Below the pieces are notes generated by a model. That model had not been told where the DNA came from and did not search any database. It worked only from the letters and a program-made list of their open reading frames with translations. The position numbers and the translations under genes were made by a program. A DNA stretch of 64,000 bases from Planococcus shenhongbingii (GTDB lineage: Bacteria; Bacillota; Bacilli; Bacillales_A; Planococcaceae), in NCBI RefSeq assembly GCF_030413635.1, contig NZ_CP129235.1, positions 1,240,001-1,304,000 of the forward strand. The letters run 5' to 3'. Each line of letters opens with the position of its first letter. Position 1 is the first letter of the stretch. Shown here piece after piece: positions 41,035-49,996 of the stretch.

Positions 41035-41861
41035 TGGAATTTGTATTAATCGCGATTGTTGGCTTACTGTCAGGAATCGTCGGTGCTTTAATCGGCTTAG
41101 GCGGTGGCGTTATCTTAGTTCCGTCTATGCTTTTTCTCGGAACAGCTTTTACTTTTTTCCCGGAATTGACCCCGCAGAAAATTGTCGGGCTATCCGTGAT
41201 CATGATGATTTTTACTGGATTGTCTTCAACTCTTTCTTATATGAAAGTAAAAACGGTCGATTATAAGAGCGCCTTTATCTTTTTTATTGGCAGTGTACCT
41301 GGAACCATTATTGGGGCATTTGTAAATAAAGGATTGGATTTGCCTTCCTTTAACTTATATTTTGGCATCTTACTGGTATTTCTTTCCGTATTACTGTTGG
41401 TCCGGAACCGGTTGAAAAAAGTGCAATGGTTTGTTAATAATGGCAGAAAAATAAAGTTCAAAGACTCTATGAACCAAGAATATGTGTATGGTTATCCCGT
41501 GTGGGCCGCTCTATTGCTGACTTTCGCAGTAGGCTTTGCTTCCGGTTTGTTTGGTATCGGTGGCGGATCAATTATGGTGCCAGCCATGATTTTACTATTT
41601 TTGTTTCCACCGCATGTTGCCGTCGGAACCTCAATGTTCATGGTCTTTTTATCATCGATTGTAAACTCCATCACCCATATGTCTCTTGGCAATGTTCCCT
41701 GGATCTATACATTGGCGGTAGTGCCAGGGGCTTATATAGGAGCGAAGGTAGGGGCGGCGTTAAACAAAAAACTGAAATCAGAGACGCTAGTAGCTATCTT
41801 GCGGATTGCTTTGTTATTATTGGGACTGCGTTCAATTTACGAAGGATTATTTAGTTCTTAA
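41034..41861 (+). CDS. yunE: TauE/SafE-family permease (YunE-like)
   Basis: 275-residue membrane protein with about eight hydrophobic segments in two repeats. Each repeat starts with the family's glycine-rich motif: GALIGLGGGVILVPSML near the N terminus and SGLFGIGGGSIMVPAMI in the middle. The family exports or imports sulfur-containing or organic anions (sulfite, sulfoacetate and others); the substrate here is unknown. TGATG overlap with the gene before, AAGGTG as ribosome site. Confidence 0.88.
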   Translation: MEFVLIAIVGLLSGIVGALIGLGGGVILVPSMLFLGTAFTFFPELTPQKIVGLSVIMMIFTGLSSTLSYMKVKTVDYKSAFIFFIGSVPGTIIGAFVNKGLDLPSFNLYFGILLVFLSVLLLVRNRLKKVQWFVNNGRKIKFKDSMNQEYVYGYPVWAALLLTFAVGFASGLFGIGGGSIMVPAMILLFLFPPHVAVGTSMFMVFLSSIVNSITHMSLGNVPWIYTLAVVPGAYIGAKVGAALNKKLKSETLVAILRIALLLLGLRSIYEGLFSS

Positions 41862-41874
41862 AGAGGTGTAAGTT

Positions 41875-43218
41875 ATGGGTGAAACCATTCATATTTATCA
41901 TACAAACGATTTGCATAGCCATTTTTCCAATTGGCCTCGCATCAAGAATTTATTGAGTGAACGAAAACGGTGGCATCAGGAAGAAGGAGATGTTTGTTTA
42001 ATCCTTGATATTGGGGACCATGTTGACCGGTCTCATCCATACACTGAAGGGACTGCCGGAAAAGGCAACGTAGAGTTATTAAATGATGCTGAATACGATG
42101 CTGTGACAATAGGCAATAATGAAGGCATAACGCTGTCAAAAAAAGAATTGGAAGAATTATATGTGCAAGCGGATTTCGATGTGATTGTAGCTAATCTATA
42201 TGAGCCGGATGGCAAACGCCCCGAATGGGCAAAACCTTACCAGCTGCTGAAAACTCAAGGAGGCTTAACGATTGGACTGGTCGGAGCAACCGCTGAGTTT
42301 ACCCCTTTCTATAAACGGCTGGGATGGACAATCACTGATGCCAAGGATGCCATTATAGAGGCTGTAGAAGCCATTAAAGATGAAGTGGATCTAATTGTCT
42401 GCCTTTCTCATCTTGGCGTGAAAGAAGATGAGTATTTGGCGGAACTATGCCCGGAAATTGATGTGATTCTGGGAGCACATACGCATCACATTTTTCATGA
42501 AGGAAAAATGATCGGGGATACATTGCTCGGGGCGGCTGGCAAATTTGGCATGTATATTGGCCATGTAACGATTGAACCGGCCATTCATGAGAAAAAAGCC
42601 GAATTGATTGAAACGTCTTCGCTTCGTGGATCAGATGAAGACTTTAATGACATGCTCATCGAGCAAGGGAAATCACAATTGAATGAACCGGTCTTTTACA
42701 ATGAAGATGAACTGAAAGCGGAATGGTTTAAAGATTCCCAGCTGGCTGAACTGTTCGGAGAAGCGCTGCTGGAATTCTCTGGAGCTGATTGCGCCATCTT
42801 CAATGCAGGATTATTTATGGAAGACATGCCGGTCGGGGAAACGACCCGTTATGATTTCCATAAAATGCTGCCTCATCCGATTAATCCATGCCTCATCAGT
42901 CTGACTGGCGCTGAATTGAAAGAAATCTACCAGCAGTCATTAAATGCGGAATGGCCCAATATTGAGTTGAAAGGCATGGGATTCCGGGGAGCGGTATTTG
43001 GCAATATCATCCGCATCAATCTGGAAATGAAAAACCATCAATTGTTTATTGGCGGAAAGTTGGCAGGACATAATGAAACTTTTCAGCTGGTCACATTGGA
43101 CATGTTCACATTCGGATACTTTTTCCCGTCACTGAAACGCGCTCCAAAAAAGTATTTCATGCCGGAATTCTTGCGGGATGTCTTCAGCCAATATTTTCGC
43201 AGCAAAGCCGTTAAATGA
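41875..43218 (+). CDS. yunD: Metallophosphatase / 5'-nucleotidase family protein (YunD-like)
   Basis: 447 residues. The N-terminal calcineurin-type metal domain has HTNDLHSHF, LDIGDHVDRS, TIGNNEG, CLSHLG and LGAHTHH; the C-terminal 5'-nucleotidase domain spans about 290-420 (ADCAIFNAGLF). There is no signal peptide, so unlike most 5'-nucleotidases it should act in the cytoplasm. The DUF72-TauE-metallophosphatase set resembles B. subtilis yunDEF. Nucleotide or related phosphate esters are likely substrates. Confidence 0.9.
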   Translation: MGETIHIYHTNDLHSHFSNWPRIKNLLSERKRWHQEEGDVCLILDIGDHVDRSHPYTEGTAGKGNVELLNDAEYDAVTIGNNEGITLSKKELEELYVQADFDVIVANLYEPDGKRPEWAKPYQLLKTQGGLTIGLVGATAEFTPFYKRLGWTITDAKDAIIEAVEAIKDEVDLIVCLSHLGVKEDEYLAELCPEIDVILGAHTHHIFHEGKMIGDTLLGAAGKFGMYIGHVTIEPAIHEKKAELIETSSLRGSDEDFNDMLIEQGKSQLNEPVFYNEDELKAEWFKDSQLAELFGEALLEFSGADCAIFNAGLFMEDMPVGETTRYDFHKMLPHPINPCLISLTGAELKEIYQQSLNAEWPNIELKGMGFRGAVFGNIIRINLEMKNHQLFIGGKLAGHNETFQLVTLDMFTFGYFFPSLKRAPKKYFMPEFLRDVFSQYFRSKAVK

Positions 43219-43289
43219 AAGAAAATTCAAAGTTAATATACATTTGATTTTATAATAAGAGTGAGCTATGCTTACAAAGAATTAAAAAT

Positions 43290-43475
43290 AGATGGGTAGA
43301 GGCTGCAAAACTTATAAGTCCGATGTGCGAGTGTGACAACGTTGAACACATCCAAAAGGAAGTTTTGCCGAAGTTCTTTTTTTGCTGTCACTGAAAAAAG
43401 AGCTGGGGGTATTCTGAACAAGAATGCCACTGTCGTTTATGATGAATCATAGGCGAAGAGCTACAGGGTTGTTTG
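43290..43475 (+). ncRNA. Lysine riboswitch (L box)
   Basis: The stretch before the NhaC-type gene carries the L-box landmarks in order: gtagaggctgc, the loop-E-like part around aagtccgatg, aaaaggaagttttgccgaagt, the gctgggggtattc ... gaatgccactgtc arm, and the closing ggcgaagagctac. The gtag and ctac ends form P1. A terminator follows. Lysine binding should stop transcription of the downstream transporter. Confidence 0.92.
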
Positions 43476-43504
43476 ATGTTTTGAAGCACAGACGAATTGT
43501 AGAA

Positions 43505-43541
43505 AGCTGACTGTATCCATTTGGACACGGTCAGCTTTTTT
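43505..43541 (+). terminator. Riboswitch-controlled terminator
   Basis: agctgactgt(a)tcca pairs with tgga(c)acggtcagct, followed by tttttttc. It is the expression platform of the lysine riboswitch. Confidence 0.88.
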
Positions 43542-43581
43542 TCTTTCTCTTCCATCCTAGAAAACAGGAGGAATCTTTTTC

Positions 43582-45159
43582 ATGGAAAATACAATTTTTT
43601 CGATTTTGCCGCCAATCATTGCGATTGTCATGGTGTTGCTGACTCGCCGTGTGCTGTTGTCGCTTGGGGCAGGGATCGTAGCAGGAGCGCTCATCCTGAC
43701 TTCTTTTGCACCGCTTGCAGCGCTGCAGGAATTATTTAACTCATTTGCCGTCACTTTTTGGGACGAAGGCTTTAATGCTTATAATGTTTATATCATTTTA
43801 TTTCTCTTCTTATTGGGTATTATTACTGCGTTTGTCAGCTTGTCAGGAGGCAGTTTAGCTTTCGCAGAATGGGCATCCAAGCGCATCAAATCAAGAAGAG
43901 GCGCGAAAATGCTTACAGTGATGCTGGGCATGCTCATTTTTATCGATGATTATTTTAACGCTTTGGCCGTTGGGCAAGTTGCGCGCCCTATTACCGACCG
44001 TTACCGGGTATCCCGCGCCAAACTGGCATACTTCATCGATTCGACCGCTGCACCGGTTTGTGTAATCTCACCGGTATCCAGTTGGGGAGCTGCCATCATC
44101 GGTATTGTAGCGACGATTTTGGCGGGCCAGAGTTATGTGCAAATGTCTGCGCTTCAAGCTTTTATATGGATGGCGCCGATGAATTTTTATGTAGTAGCTA
44201 CCTTAGCAATCGTCTTTTTTATCGCTATTCGTGATGTGGATTTTGGAGCGATGAAAAAACATGAGAGACTTGCTATTGAAACCGGGGAATTGTATGACGC
44301 CAATAAAACAATTCCGGGTGAAATGAAAGAAGAGTTTCCAGTGCATTCTCATGGAAGGGTGATCGATTTACTGCTTCCAATTTTATTGCTGCTGGCAGGA
44401 ACCATCGGAGCTATGCTTTATACAGGTTACCAGAACGCTGGCCAGATTTTTGATATTTGGCTGATATTCGAGAATACGGATGTGCCGTTGTCATTATTGA
44501 TAGGCGGATTGCTTGGAGCAATTTCATCTGTTCTGCTGTATGTGAGACAGTTCAAACAAAATAAATCTGCGAATGTTACATGGATGGCAAAAGGAATTTC
44601 GGAAGGAATCCGATCGATGTCAGGAGCAGTTTTCATTTTAATATTTGCCTGGTCATTGAGCTATTTAATCGATGCTCTTCAAACAGGTACGTATCTTGCT
44701 GACTTGGTAACTGCCTGGAACTTGCCGACTGCGGTATTGCCGGTTTTGTTATATGTATTAGCTGGATTTATGGCTTTCTCAACAGGAACTTCTTGGGGAT
44801 CGTTTGGGATATTGTTGCCGATTGCAGGAAATATCATGGCCCAAGCGGCACCTGAGCTTTTATTGCCGGCATTGGCTGCAGTTTTAGCAGGTGCAGTATT
44901 TGGGGATCATTGCTCTCCAATTTCCGATACAACAATTTTGTCGTCAACAGGAGCAGGAAGCAATCATATGGACCACGTTCTGACCCAATTGCCTTATGCA
45001 TTGACTGCTGCAGCAATAGGGGCAGTAGGGTATATCGTCATAGGTGTTACGGGATCACTTTGGATGGCGTTAACTTCAGTTATTGTTATTCTAGTGATAT
45101 TGTTTACAATTTGGTCTAAACAAGGGTCTGTAGTTGAAAAGCAAGTCAATACGCAGTAA
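43582..45159 (+). CDS. lysW: NhaC-superfamily transporter, predicted lysine transporter (LysW-like)
   Basis: 525-residue membrane protein with about 12 hydrophobic segments. The family motifs include GMLIFIDDYFNALAVGQVARPITD, TAAPVCVISPVSSWGAAIIG and VFGDHCSPISDTTILSSTGAG. By sequence alone it would be called a Na+/H+ antiporter. The lysine riboswitch ahead of it argues for lysine uptake: comparative genomics of L boxes predicted NhaC-type lysine transporters named LysW. AGGAGG precedes ATG 43582. It has its own terminator. Confidence 0.88.
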   Translation: MENTIFSILPPIIAIVMVLLTRRVLLSLGAGIVAGALILTSFAPLAALQELFNSFAVTFWDEGFNAYNVYIILFLFLLGIITAFVSLSGGSLAFAEWASKRIKSRRGAKMLTVMLGMLIFIDDYFNALAVGQVARPITDRYRVSRAKLAYFIDSTAAPVCVISPVSSWGAAIIGIVATILAGQSYVQMSALQAFIWMAPMNFYVVATLAIVFFIAIRDVDFGAMKKHERLAIETGELYDANKTIPGEMKEEFPVHSHGRVIDLLLPILLLLAGTIGAMLYTGYQNAGQIFDIWLIFENTDVPLSLLIGGLLGAISSVLLYVRQFKQNKSANVTWMAKGISEGIRSMSGAVFILIFAWSLSYLIDALQTGTYLADLVTAWNLPTAVLPVLLYVLAGFMAFSTGTSWGSFGILLPIAGNIMAQAAPELLLPALAAVLAGAVFGDHCSPISDTTILSSTGAGSNHMDHVLTQLPYALTAAAIGAVGYIVIGVTGSLWMALTSVIVILVILFTIWSKQGSVVEKQVNTQ

Positions 45160-45161
45160 AG

Positions 45162-45196
45162 AAAAAGCAGAGAATTTAATTCTCTGCTTTTTTATT
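45162..45196 (+). terminator. Intrinsic terminator after the NhaC-type gene
   Basis: aaaagcagagaa-tttaa-ttctctgcttttttatt stem. Confidence 0.93.
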
Positions 45197-45236
45197 ATTT
45201 TAGTAATAGCTTTGTGGGAAATTTATCGGAAATTCC

Positions 45237-45265
45237 TTTACTTTGCCAAATCCTCTCGTTATACT
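45237..45265 (+). promoter_or_regulatory. Possible promoter of the NSS transporter
   Basis: TTTACT (45237-45242), 17 bases, TATACT (45260-45265), about 85 bases before the start codon. Confidence 0.45.
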
Positions 45266-45350
45266 ATTTTTAGATTAGCTAATAATCTGAAAATAAACAA
45301 ACTTCCTATTTTTCTGTCAGGGAATTGGAAGAAACAAAGGAGGAACAAAA

Positions 45351-46871
45351 ATGGAACGTTCGCAATGGGGTACGCGAGCCGGTTTTGTCATGGCGGCAAT
45401 CGGTTCCGCGGTAGGACTAGGAAACATTTGGCGTTTTCCATACGTCGCTTATGAAAATGGTGGAGGAGCATTTTTTATACCGTACTTATTCGCACTGCTA
45501 ACTGCAGGAATCCCAATTTTAATTATGGAATTCACCATTGGACAAAAGTTTCGTGGATCAGCGCCATTGTCATTCTTTAGAATGAGCGGAAAAAAATTAG
45601 AATGGCTTGGATGGTGGGCGGTTTTTGTATCGTTTGTAATATCTTGTTATTATGCCGTAATCATTGCATGGGCAATTCGCTATACCATTTTCTCGTTCAA
45701 TCTAGCATGGGGAACAGATACAGAAGGATTCTTATTTAATGAATTTTTACAATTAACCGTGCAGCCTGGACAAACGGGCGGAATTGTATGGGGAGTCTTT
45801 ATTCCACTAGCGTTTACTTGGATTATTACTCTTGGGATTTTGTTTGCCGGTGTCAAAAAGGGGATTGAACTGGCAAACCGCATCTTTATTCCGACGCTTG
45901 TTGTCATTTTCTTGATTGTCGTAATACGTGCTGTAACTTTGGACGGCGCATTGATGGGGCTTGATGCTTTCTTCAAACCGAACATTGAAGAGCTTATGAA
46001 CCCAGCTGTTTGGGTCGCTGCCTACGGCCATATTTTCTTTAGTTTATCAGTAGCATTTGCCATCATGATTACTTACGCAAGTTACCTTCCGAAAAAATCA
46101 GATTTAACCAATAATGCTTTTATTACTGGATTTGCCAACTCGGCATTCGAGTTGCTTGCCGGTATTGGGATATTTGCGGCTCTAGGGTTCATGGCAAACC
46201 AGCAAGGAGTGGCGGTTGCCGATGTAGCTACGGCTGGTGTCGGTTTAGCGTTCGTTGTATTCCCGCAGATCATCAATGAATTCCCAGGATTTAATGGCTT
46301 TTTTGGAGCACTTTTCTTCCTATCATTAACGCTTGCCGGGTTGACTTCATTGATTTCAATAACAGAAACGTATGTTGCCGGCGTTTCAGAAAAATTTGGC
46401 ATTACCCGGAACAAATCTTTAGCTTTCGGCGGAGGTTTGGCTGCTTTGATTTCGATTTTGTTTGCTACTCAAGGCGGTCTGTACTTCCTTGATGTAGTCG
46501 ATTACTTTATCAATCAGTTTGGTGTAGCTTTCATTGGTTTAGTGGAAGTGATCTTAGTGGTGTGGGTATTCCGAAAAGCGGATATGCTGCGTGACCACGC
46601 CAATGGCATTTCTGATATCCGCCTTGGCGGCTGGTGGAAATTCTGCTTAGGCATTGTGACACCAATCGTGTTAGGTTACATGATGTTCGGTTTGTTTAGA
46701 GTGAACATTCTAAAACAATTCGATACAGACAATGGAAACTATGAAGGCTATTCCAATATGTTTATCATGTCGGCTGGAGTAACAGTAGCTGCAGCGGCCA
46801 TCATCTTAGGCGTTTTGGCTTCTTTTGGAAAATGGCATAAAGATTACGCAGAATTTAAAGAAGAAAAATAA
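45351..46871 (+). CDS. Sodium:neurotransmitter symporter (NSS/SNF) family amino acid transporter
   Basis: Sodium-coupled amino acid carrier of the LeuT fold, 506 residues, 12 hydrophobic segments. The first segment has the hallmark AAIGSAVGLGNIWRFPYVAYENGGGAF, which builds the sodium and substrate sites. TM6 is around FFSLSVAFAIMITYASYL. A 40-residue membrane protein of the MetS type follows directly. In Corynebacterium such a pair, MetPS, takes up methionine and alanine, so the same substrates are plausible here. AGGAGG precedes ATG 45351. Confidence 0.9.
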   Translation: MERSQWGTRAGFVMAAIGSAVGLGNIWRFPYVAYENGGGAFFIPYLFALLTAGIPILIMEFTIGQKFRGSAPLSFFRMSGKKLEWLGWWAVFVSFVISCYYAVIIAWAIRYTIFSFNLAWGTDTEGFLFNEFLQLTVQPGQTGGIVWGVFIPLAFTWIITLGILFAGVKKGIELANRIFIPTLVVIFLIVVIRAVTLDGALMGLDAFFKPNIEELMNPAVWVAAYGHIFFSLSVAFAIMITYASYLPKKSDLTNNAFITGFANSAFELLAGIGIFAALGFMANQQGVAVADVATAGVGLAFVVFPQIINEFPGFNGFFGALFFLSLTLAGLTSLISITETYVAGVSEKFGITRNKSLAFGGGLAALISILFATQGGLYFLDVVDYFINQFGVAFIGLVEVILVVWVFRKADMLRDHANGISDIRLGGWWKFCLGIVTPIVLGYMMFGLFRVNILKQFDTDNGNYEGYSNMFIMSAGVTVAAAAIILGVLASFGKWHKDYAEFKEEK

Positions 46872-46884
46872 GGGGGCGTATACG

Positions 46885-47007
46885 ATGTCAACAAGCGCAA
46901 TCGTAGTAATGATTATCGGAATGGTCATCATTTGGGGCGGATTAGTAGCAAGCATCATTCATGCCGTCAGCAAAAGCAGAGCAAATAAAGCAAGAGGAAA
47001 CGCTTAA
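46885..47007 (+). CDS. metS: MetS-type small subunit of an NSS transporter
   Basis: 40-residue single-span membrane protein: hydrophobic residues about 5-27 (AIVVMIIGMVIIWGGLVASI) then a basic tail KSRANKARGNA, so the C terminus is probably cytoplasmic. It starts 13 bases after the NSS gene with GGGGG as ribosome site. Size, position and sequence pattern match MetS, the small partner of MetP-type transporters. Confidence 0.85.
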   Translation: MSTSAIVVMIIGMVIIWGGLVASIIHAVSKSRANKARGNA

Positions 47008-47010
47008 AAA

Positions 47011-47047
47011 TGTCAGCCCGGAAGCATAAACGCTTCCGGGTTTTTAT
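47011..47047 (+). terminator. Intrinsic terminator after metS
   Basis: cccggaagc-ataaac-gcttccggg followed by tttttat. Confidence 0.92.
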
Positions 47048-47147
47048 ATGTCGACATTGCCACATGGGAAATTTTGCTATGTTGTAGGCAGTGAATCTTT
47101 ATGGTACATTTGGAAGGGAAGAATAATCATACATAAAGCTGAATAGA

Positions 47148-48086
47148 ATGGGGACGATGCGCGTGTCAGTCAAACAGGAACATCTAAGAAAGCCCGATTG
47201 GTTAAAGATTAAGCTTAATACAAATGAGAACTATACAGATTTGAAGAAAATGATGCGGGAAAATAATCTGAATACCGTTTGTGAAGAAGCGAAATGCCCG
47301 AATATCCACGAGTGCTGGGGTACCCGTAGGACTGCTACCTTTATGATTTTGGGAGCGGTATGCACCCGTGCGTGCCGATTCTGTGCAGTCAAGACTGGAT
47401 TGCCGAATGAATTGGACTTGCAAGAGCCGGAACGCGTAGCGAAGTCTGTGCAATTGATGAACTTAAAGCATACGGTAATTACCGCAGTGGCCCGGGACGA
47501 TTTGAAAGACGGCGGATCGGAAGTGTTTGCTGAAACTGTGCGTGCCATCAAACGTTTAAATCCATTTACAACAGTGGAAGTCCTGCCTTCTGATATGGGC
47601 GGTGTGTATGAAAATCTGGAACGCTTAATGCTTGCAGAACCTGATATTTTAAACCATAATATTGAAACAGTGCGCCGGTTGACTCCAAGAGTCAGAGCCC
47701 GTGCCACTTATGATCGTTCTCTTGAACTTTTGAAGCGTGCTAAAGATATTCGCCCGGAAATTCCGACGAAGTCATCGTTGATGCTTGGACTGGGTGAAAC
47801 AAAAGAGGAAATTATCGAAGTGATGGACGATTTGCGCGCAAACGATGTTGATATCATGACAATTGGCCAGTATTTGCAACCGTCCAAAAAGCATTTGCCG
47901 GTTCAGAAATACTATTCACCAAAAGAGTTTAAGGAACTGTGGGAAATTGCGATGACTAAAGGATTCTCGCATTGCCAGGCAGGTCCGCTTGTGCGGAGCA
48001 GCTACCATGCCGATGAACAAGTGAATGCAGCAGCAAAAGAGCGTCAACGTCTTGGGGATATACAAGCAGCTGTTTCTAACAGCTAA
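47148..48086 (+). CDS. lipA: Lipoyl synthase
   Basis: Radical SAM enzyme that inserts two sulfurs into octanoyl groups, in this phylum mainly on GcvH. The auxiliary cluster cysteines lie in [14 protein letters not shown], the radical SAM CX3CX2C in CTRACRFC, and the RSSYHAD motif (third contact to the auxiliary cluster) near the end. Start choice is uncertain: ATG 47148 (312 residues), ATG 47157 or GTG 47163; GGGGACG sits best before the last. Relatives begin close to [13 protein letters not shown]. Confidence 0.96.
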   Translation: MGTMRVSVKQEHLRKPDWLKIKLNTNENYTDLKKMMRENNLNTVCEEAKCPNIHECWGTRRTATFMILGAVCTRACRFCAVKTGLPNELDLQEPERVAKSVQLMNLKHTVITAVARDDLKDGGSEVFAETVRAIKRLNPFTTVEVLPSDMGGVYENLERLMLAEPDILNHNIETVRRLTPRVRARATYDRSLELLKRAKDIRPEIPTKSSLMLGLGETKEEIIEVMDDLRANDVDIMTIGQYLQPSKKHLPVQKYYSPKEFKELWEIAMTKGFSHCQAGPLVRSSYHADEQVNAAAKERQRLGDIQAAVSNS

Positions 48087-48101
48087 TGGGTGGTGACGAA
48101 G

Positions 48102-48428
48102 ATGATTACATTAGATCAATGGGAATATGAAATCATAATCGATTATCGGGAGGGATTTCAACAAGAAGCATTAGCAAATCGCTACAGCGAAATCCTTGCG
48201 AAATACGATTATATATTAGGCGACTGGGGCTATGGGCAACTGCGCTTAAAAGGTTTCTTTGAAGATTCCAATCATAAAGCAACATATGATACAAAAATCA
48301 GCACCTTGCAGGATTATTTATATGAATACTGCAATTTTGGCTGTGCTTATTTTGTCATTAAAAAGACCGGCAAAGCGCCAGCTCCGGTTGAAGAGCAGCA
48401 AACGGAAACCCTCGAAACAGATTCATAA
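48102..48428 (+). CDS. yutD: YutD family protein (DUF1027)
   Basis: 108-residue soluble protein with the family core YEIIIDYREGFQQEAL, YILGDWGYGQLRLKGFF and DYLYEYCNFGCAYFVIKK. Function unknown; conserved next to lipA in Bacillales. I prefer ATG 48102 because GGTGGTGA lies 7 bases before it. The last 25 residues are acidic and poorly conserved, and the terminator hairpin begins within the coding region. Confidence 0.88.
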   Translation: MITLDQWEYEIIIDYREGFQQEALANRYSEILAKYDYILGDWGYGQLRLKGFFEDSNHKATYDTKISTLQDYLYEYCNFGCAYFVIKKTGKAPAPVEEQQTETLETDS

Positions 48429-48446
48429 TCTGGCGAGGGTTTTTTC
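48406..48446 (+). terminator. Terminator overlapping the end of yutD
   Basis: aaaccctcg pairs with cgagggttt around a 22-base loop that itself has gattcataatc, then ttttt. The 5' arm lies in the last yutD codons. Confidence 0.85.
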
Positions 48447-48512
48447 ATGTCTATATGATATGATAAAGAAGAGAAAATTTGAAACAAGCATTCGTTTAAT
48501 GGAGGGTTTTAG

Positions 48513-48971
48513 ATGTATTTTATTGATAGAAATAAAATTACAGAGACAGTGGCTTATATGTCTTCACTGGTGGAATTATATGAAGAAAAGAAGGAATGGT
48601 CTACTTTAGTCGATCAGTTGGCCTTGGAGCGCCTGGCGAATAATATCATCGAATCAATCATTGATGTAGGAAACTCGATGATTGATGGTTTCATTATGCG
48701 TGATCCGGGAAGTTATGAGGATATCATAGACATCTTGGTTGATGAAAAAGTGATTACTGCAGAAATGGATGAACCATTAAAGCAAGTAGTCGAATTGAGG
48801 AAGATGCTGGTGCGTGAATTCATGAAAGTGGACCATCAGGAACTAGTGGCTGTAATCGGTTCCCGCCTTGAATCTTTGAAGGATTTCGGACCAAAAGTCG
48901 AATATTATTTAGAACATGAACTGGGACCAGTCTCAGCATTTCTGCCGGAGTCTAAAAATGAAAGATTATAA
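48513..48971 (+). CDS. yutE: DUF86 / HEPN-fold protein with degenerate RNase motif (YutE-like)
   Basis: 152-residue helical protein of the DUF86 (HepT) family. HepT toxins carry R-N-x3-H-x-Y (the RX4HXY HEPN motif). The matching segment here, ELRKMLVREFMKVD, reads R96-K97-x3-R101-x-F103, so the catalytic His and the Tyr that antitoxins AMPylate are both absent. No MNT nucleotidyltransferase partner lies next to it. It is therefore probably not an active HEPN RNase. GGAGG precedes ATG 48513. It overlaps yutF by 14 bases. Confidence 0.87.
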   Translation: MYFIDRNKITETVAYMSSLVELYEEKKEWSTLVDQLALERLANNIIESIIDVGNSMIDGFIMRDPGSYEDIIDILVDEKVITAEMDEPLKQVVELRKMLVREFMKVDHQELVAVIGSRLESLKDFGPKVEYYLEHELGPVSAFLPESKNERL

Positions 48972-49722
48972 AGCTTATTGCCTGGATTTGGATGGAACGG
49001 TTTACCGGGGGACCGAGCCGGTTACGGAAGCGGCAGCATTTGTCCACAGGCTGCAGTTAAAAGGCATTGAGCCGTTTTTTGTGACAAACAATGCGTCGAT
49101 GACACAACAGCAGTTGAATCAAAAGCTTGCACGCTTTGGCATTGAGACAACGGAATCCCAGATCATGTCTTCCGCTATTGCCGCTGCTAAATACATCAAG
49201 CGCTGGTATCCAAACAGAAGCGTCTTTATGATTGGCTCTGATGGACTCAGCCAGGCATTGGAGCAAGAAGGCATCTCGCGTGTTGAAAAAGATGCAGATA
49301 TTGTGGTAATGGGCATCGATCCGAATGTGAATTATGATAAACTGGCGACCGCTTGCCTGGAAGTCCGAAAAGGAGCGGTATTCATATCCACGAACCGTGA
49401 TTTGGCCTTTCCATCAGAAAGAGGATTGGTGCCGGGGAACGGAGCATTTACCACACTCGTTTCCGTTTCTACCGGAGTGGAGCCTATATATATCGGCAAA
49501 CCGGAAGGGCATATGCTTGATGCCATCATGTATGAACATGATTTTGATAAAAGCGATATGGTCATGATCGGTGATAATTACGATACCGATATCTTGGCAG
49601 GCGTTCATTTTGAAATCGACACCGTCCATGTCAATACAGGAGTCACTCCAATGGAAGACGTCATAAAAAAAGACATCCAGCCGACGCATGTGCTGGAACA
49701 TCTAGGGTTTTGGGACATATAA
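48958..49722 (+). CDS. yutF: HAD-superfamily (NagD-type) phosphatase
   Basis: 254-residue cytoplasmic phosphatase of the HAD IIA branch. Motif I is CLDLDGTVYRG (Asp10 nucleophile, Asp12), motif II FFVTNNAS, motif III region with the Lys in YIGKPEGHML, motif IV MIGDNYDTDILAG. A C2-type cap lies between about 90 and 190. Substrates of this group are nucleotides, 4-nitrophenyl phosphate or sugar phosphates. ATG 48958 lies inside yutE. Confidence 0.92.
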   Translation: MKDYKAYCLDLDGTVYRGTEPVTEAAAFVHRLQLKGIEPFFVTNNASMTQQQLNQKLARFGIETTESQIMSSAIAAAKYIKRWYPNRSVFMIGSDGLSQALEQEGISRVEKDADIVVMGIDPNVNYDKLATACLEVRKGAVFISTNRDLAFPSERGLVPGNGAFTTLVSVSTGVEPIYIGKPEGHMLDAIMYEHDFDKSDMVMIGDNYDTDILAGVHFEIDTVHVNTGVTPMEDVIKKDIQPTHVLEHLGFWDI

Positions 49723-49726
49723 GAAA

Positions 49727-49966
49727 AGCGCAAGCGCCCGTATAGATTCGACGGGCATAAGGTGACCCGGCGAAGTGGCGCTTTTTGCCACACAGTGCGA
49801 AAAGCGGAAGCGCCTGTTCAGTCCCGACAAGCGCTGGAGGGCTTGAAGAGAATGGCGTTCCTTGCCATTATCGACAAGGCCGAAGCGACTCGAGGGGCTA
49901 GGTGCTGCAGACTGGACAGCTGGATGGCTTATGACCCTAGAATCTGGGCGCTGGAGTCTGGACAAT
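49727..49966. repeat. GC-rich intergenic repeat, family 2 (two linked units)
   Basis: Begins gaaaagcgcaagcgcc, with attcgacgggcataaggtgacccggcgaagtggcgc, and continues with a second unit gaaaagcggaagcgcc ... gacaagcgctggaggg ... gcgctggagtctggac. The first unit matches, inverted, the element at 57355-57500 (shared features: ttcgac-gggcataag, ggcgaag-ggcg). Such elements are frequent between genes in Bacillaceae; I know no accepted name. It sits directly after the yutF stop. Confidence 0.75.
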
Positions 49967-49970
49967 AAAT

Positions 49971-49996
49971 AAAAAAGCCGTTTTCCAACGGCTTAA
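49971..49996. terminator. Terminator of yuzB
   Basis: aagccgtt-ttcc-aacggctt with A-rich and T-rich flanks, at the 3' end of the minus-strand yuzB; it may also stop yutF read-through. Confidence 0.85.

Noticed and set aside
48513..48971. HepT-MNT toxin-antitoxin system.
   Set aside because: No nucleotidyltransferase gene is adjacent and the HEPN active-site motif is degenerate.
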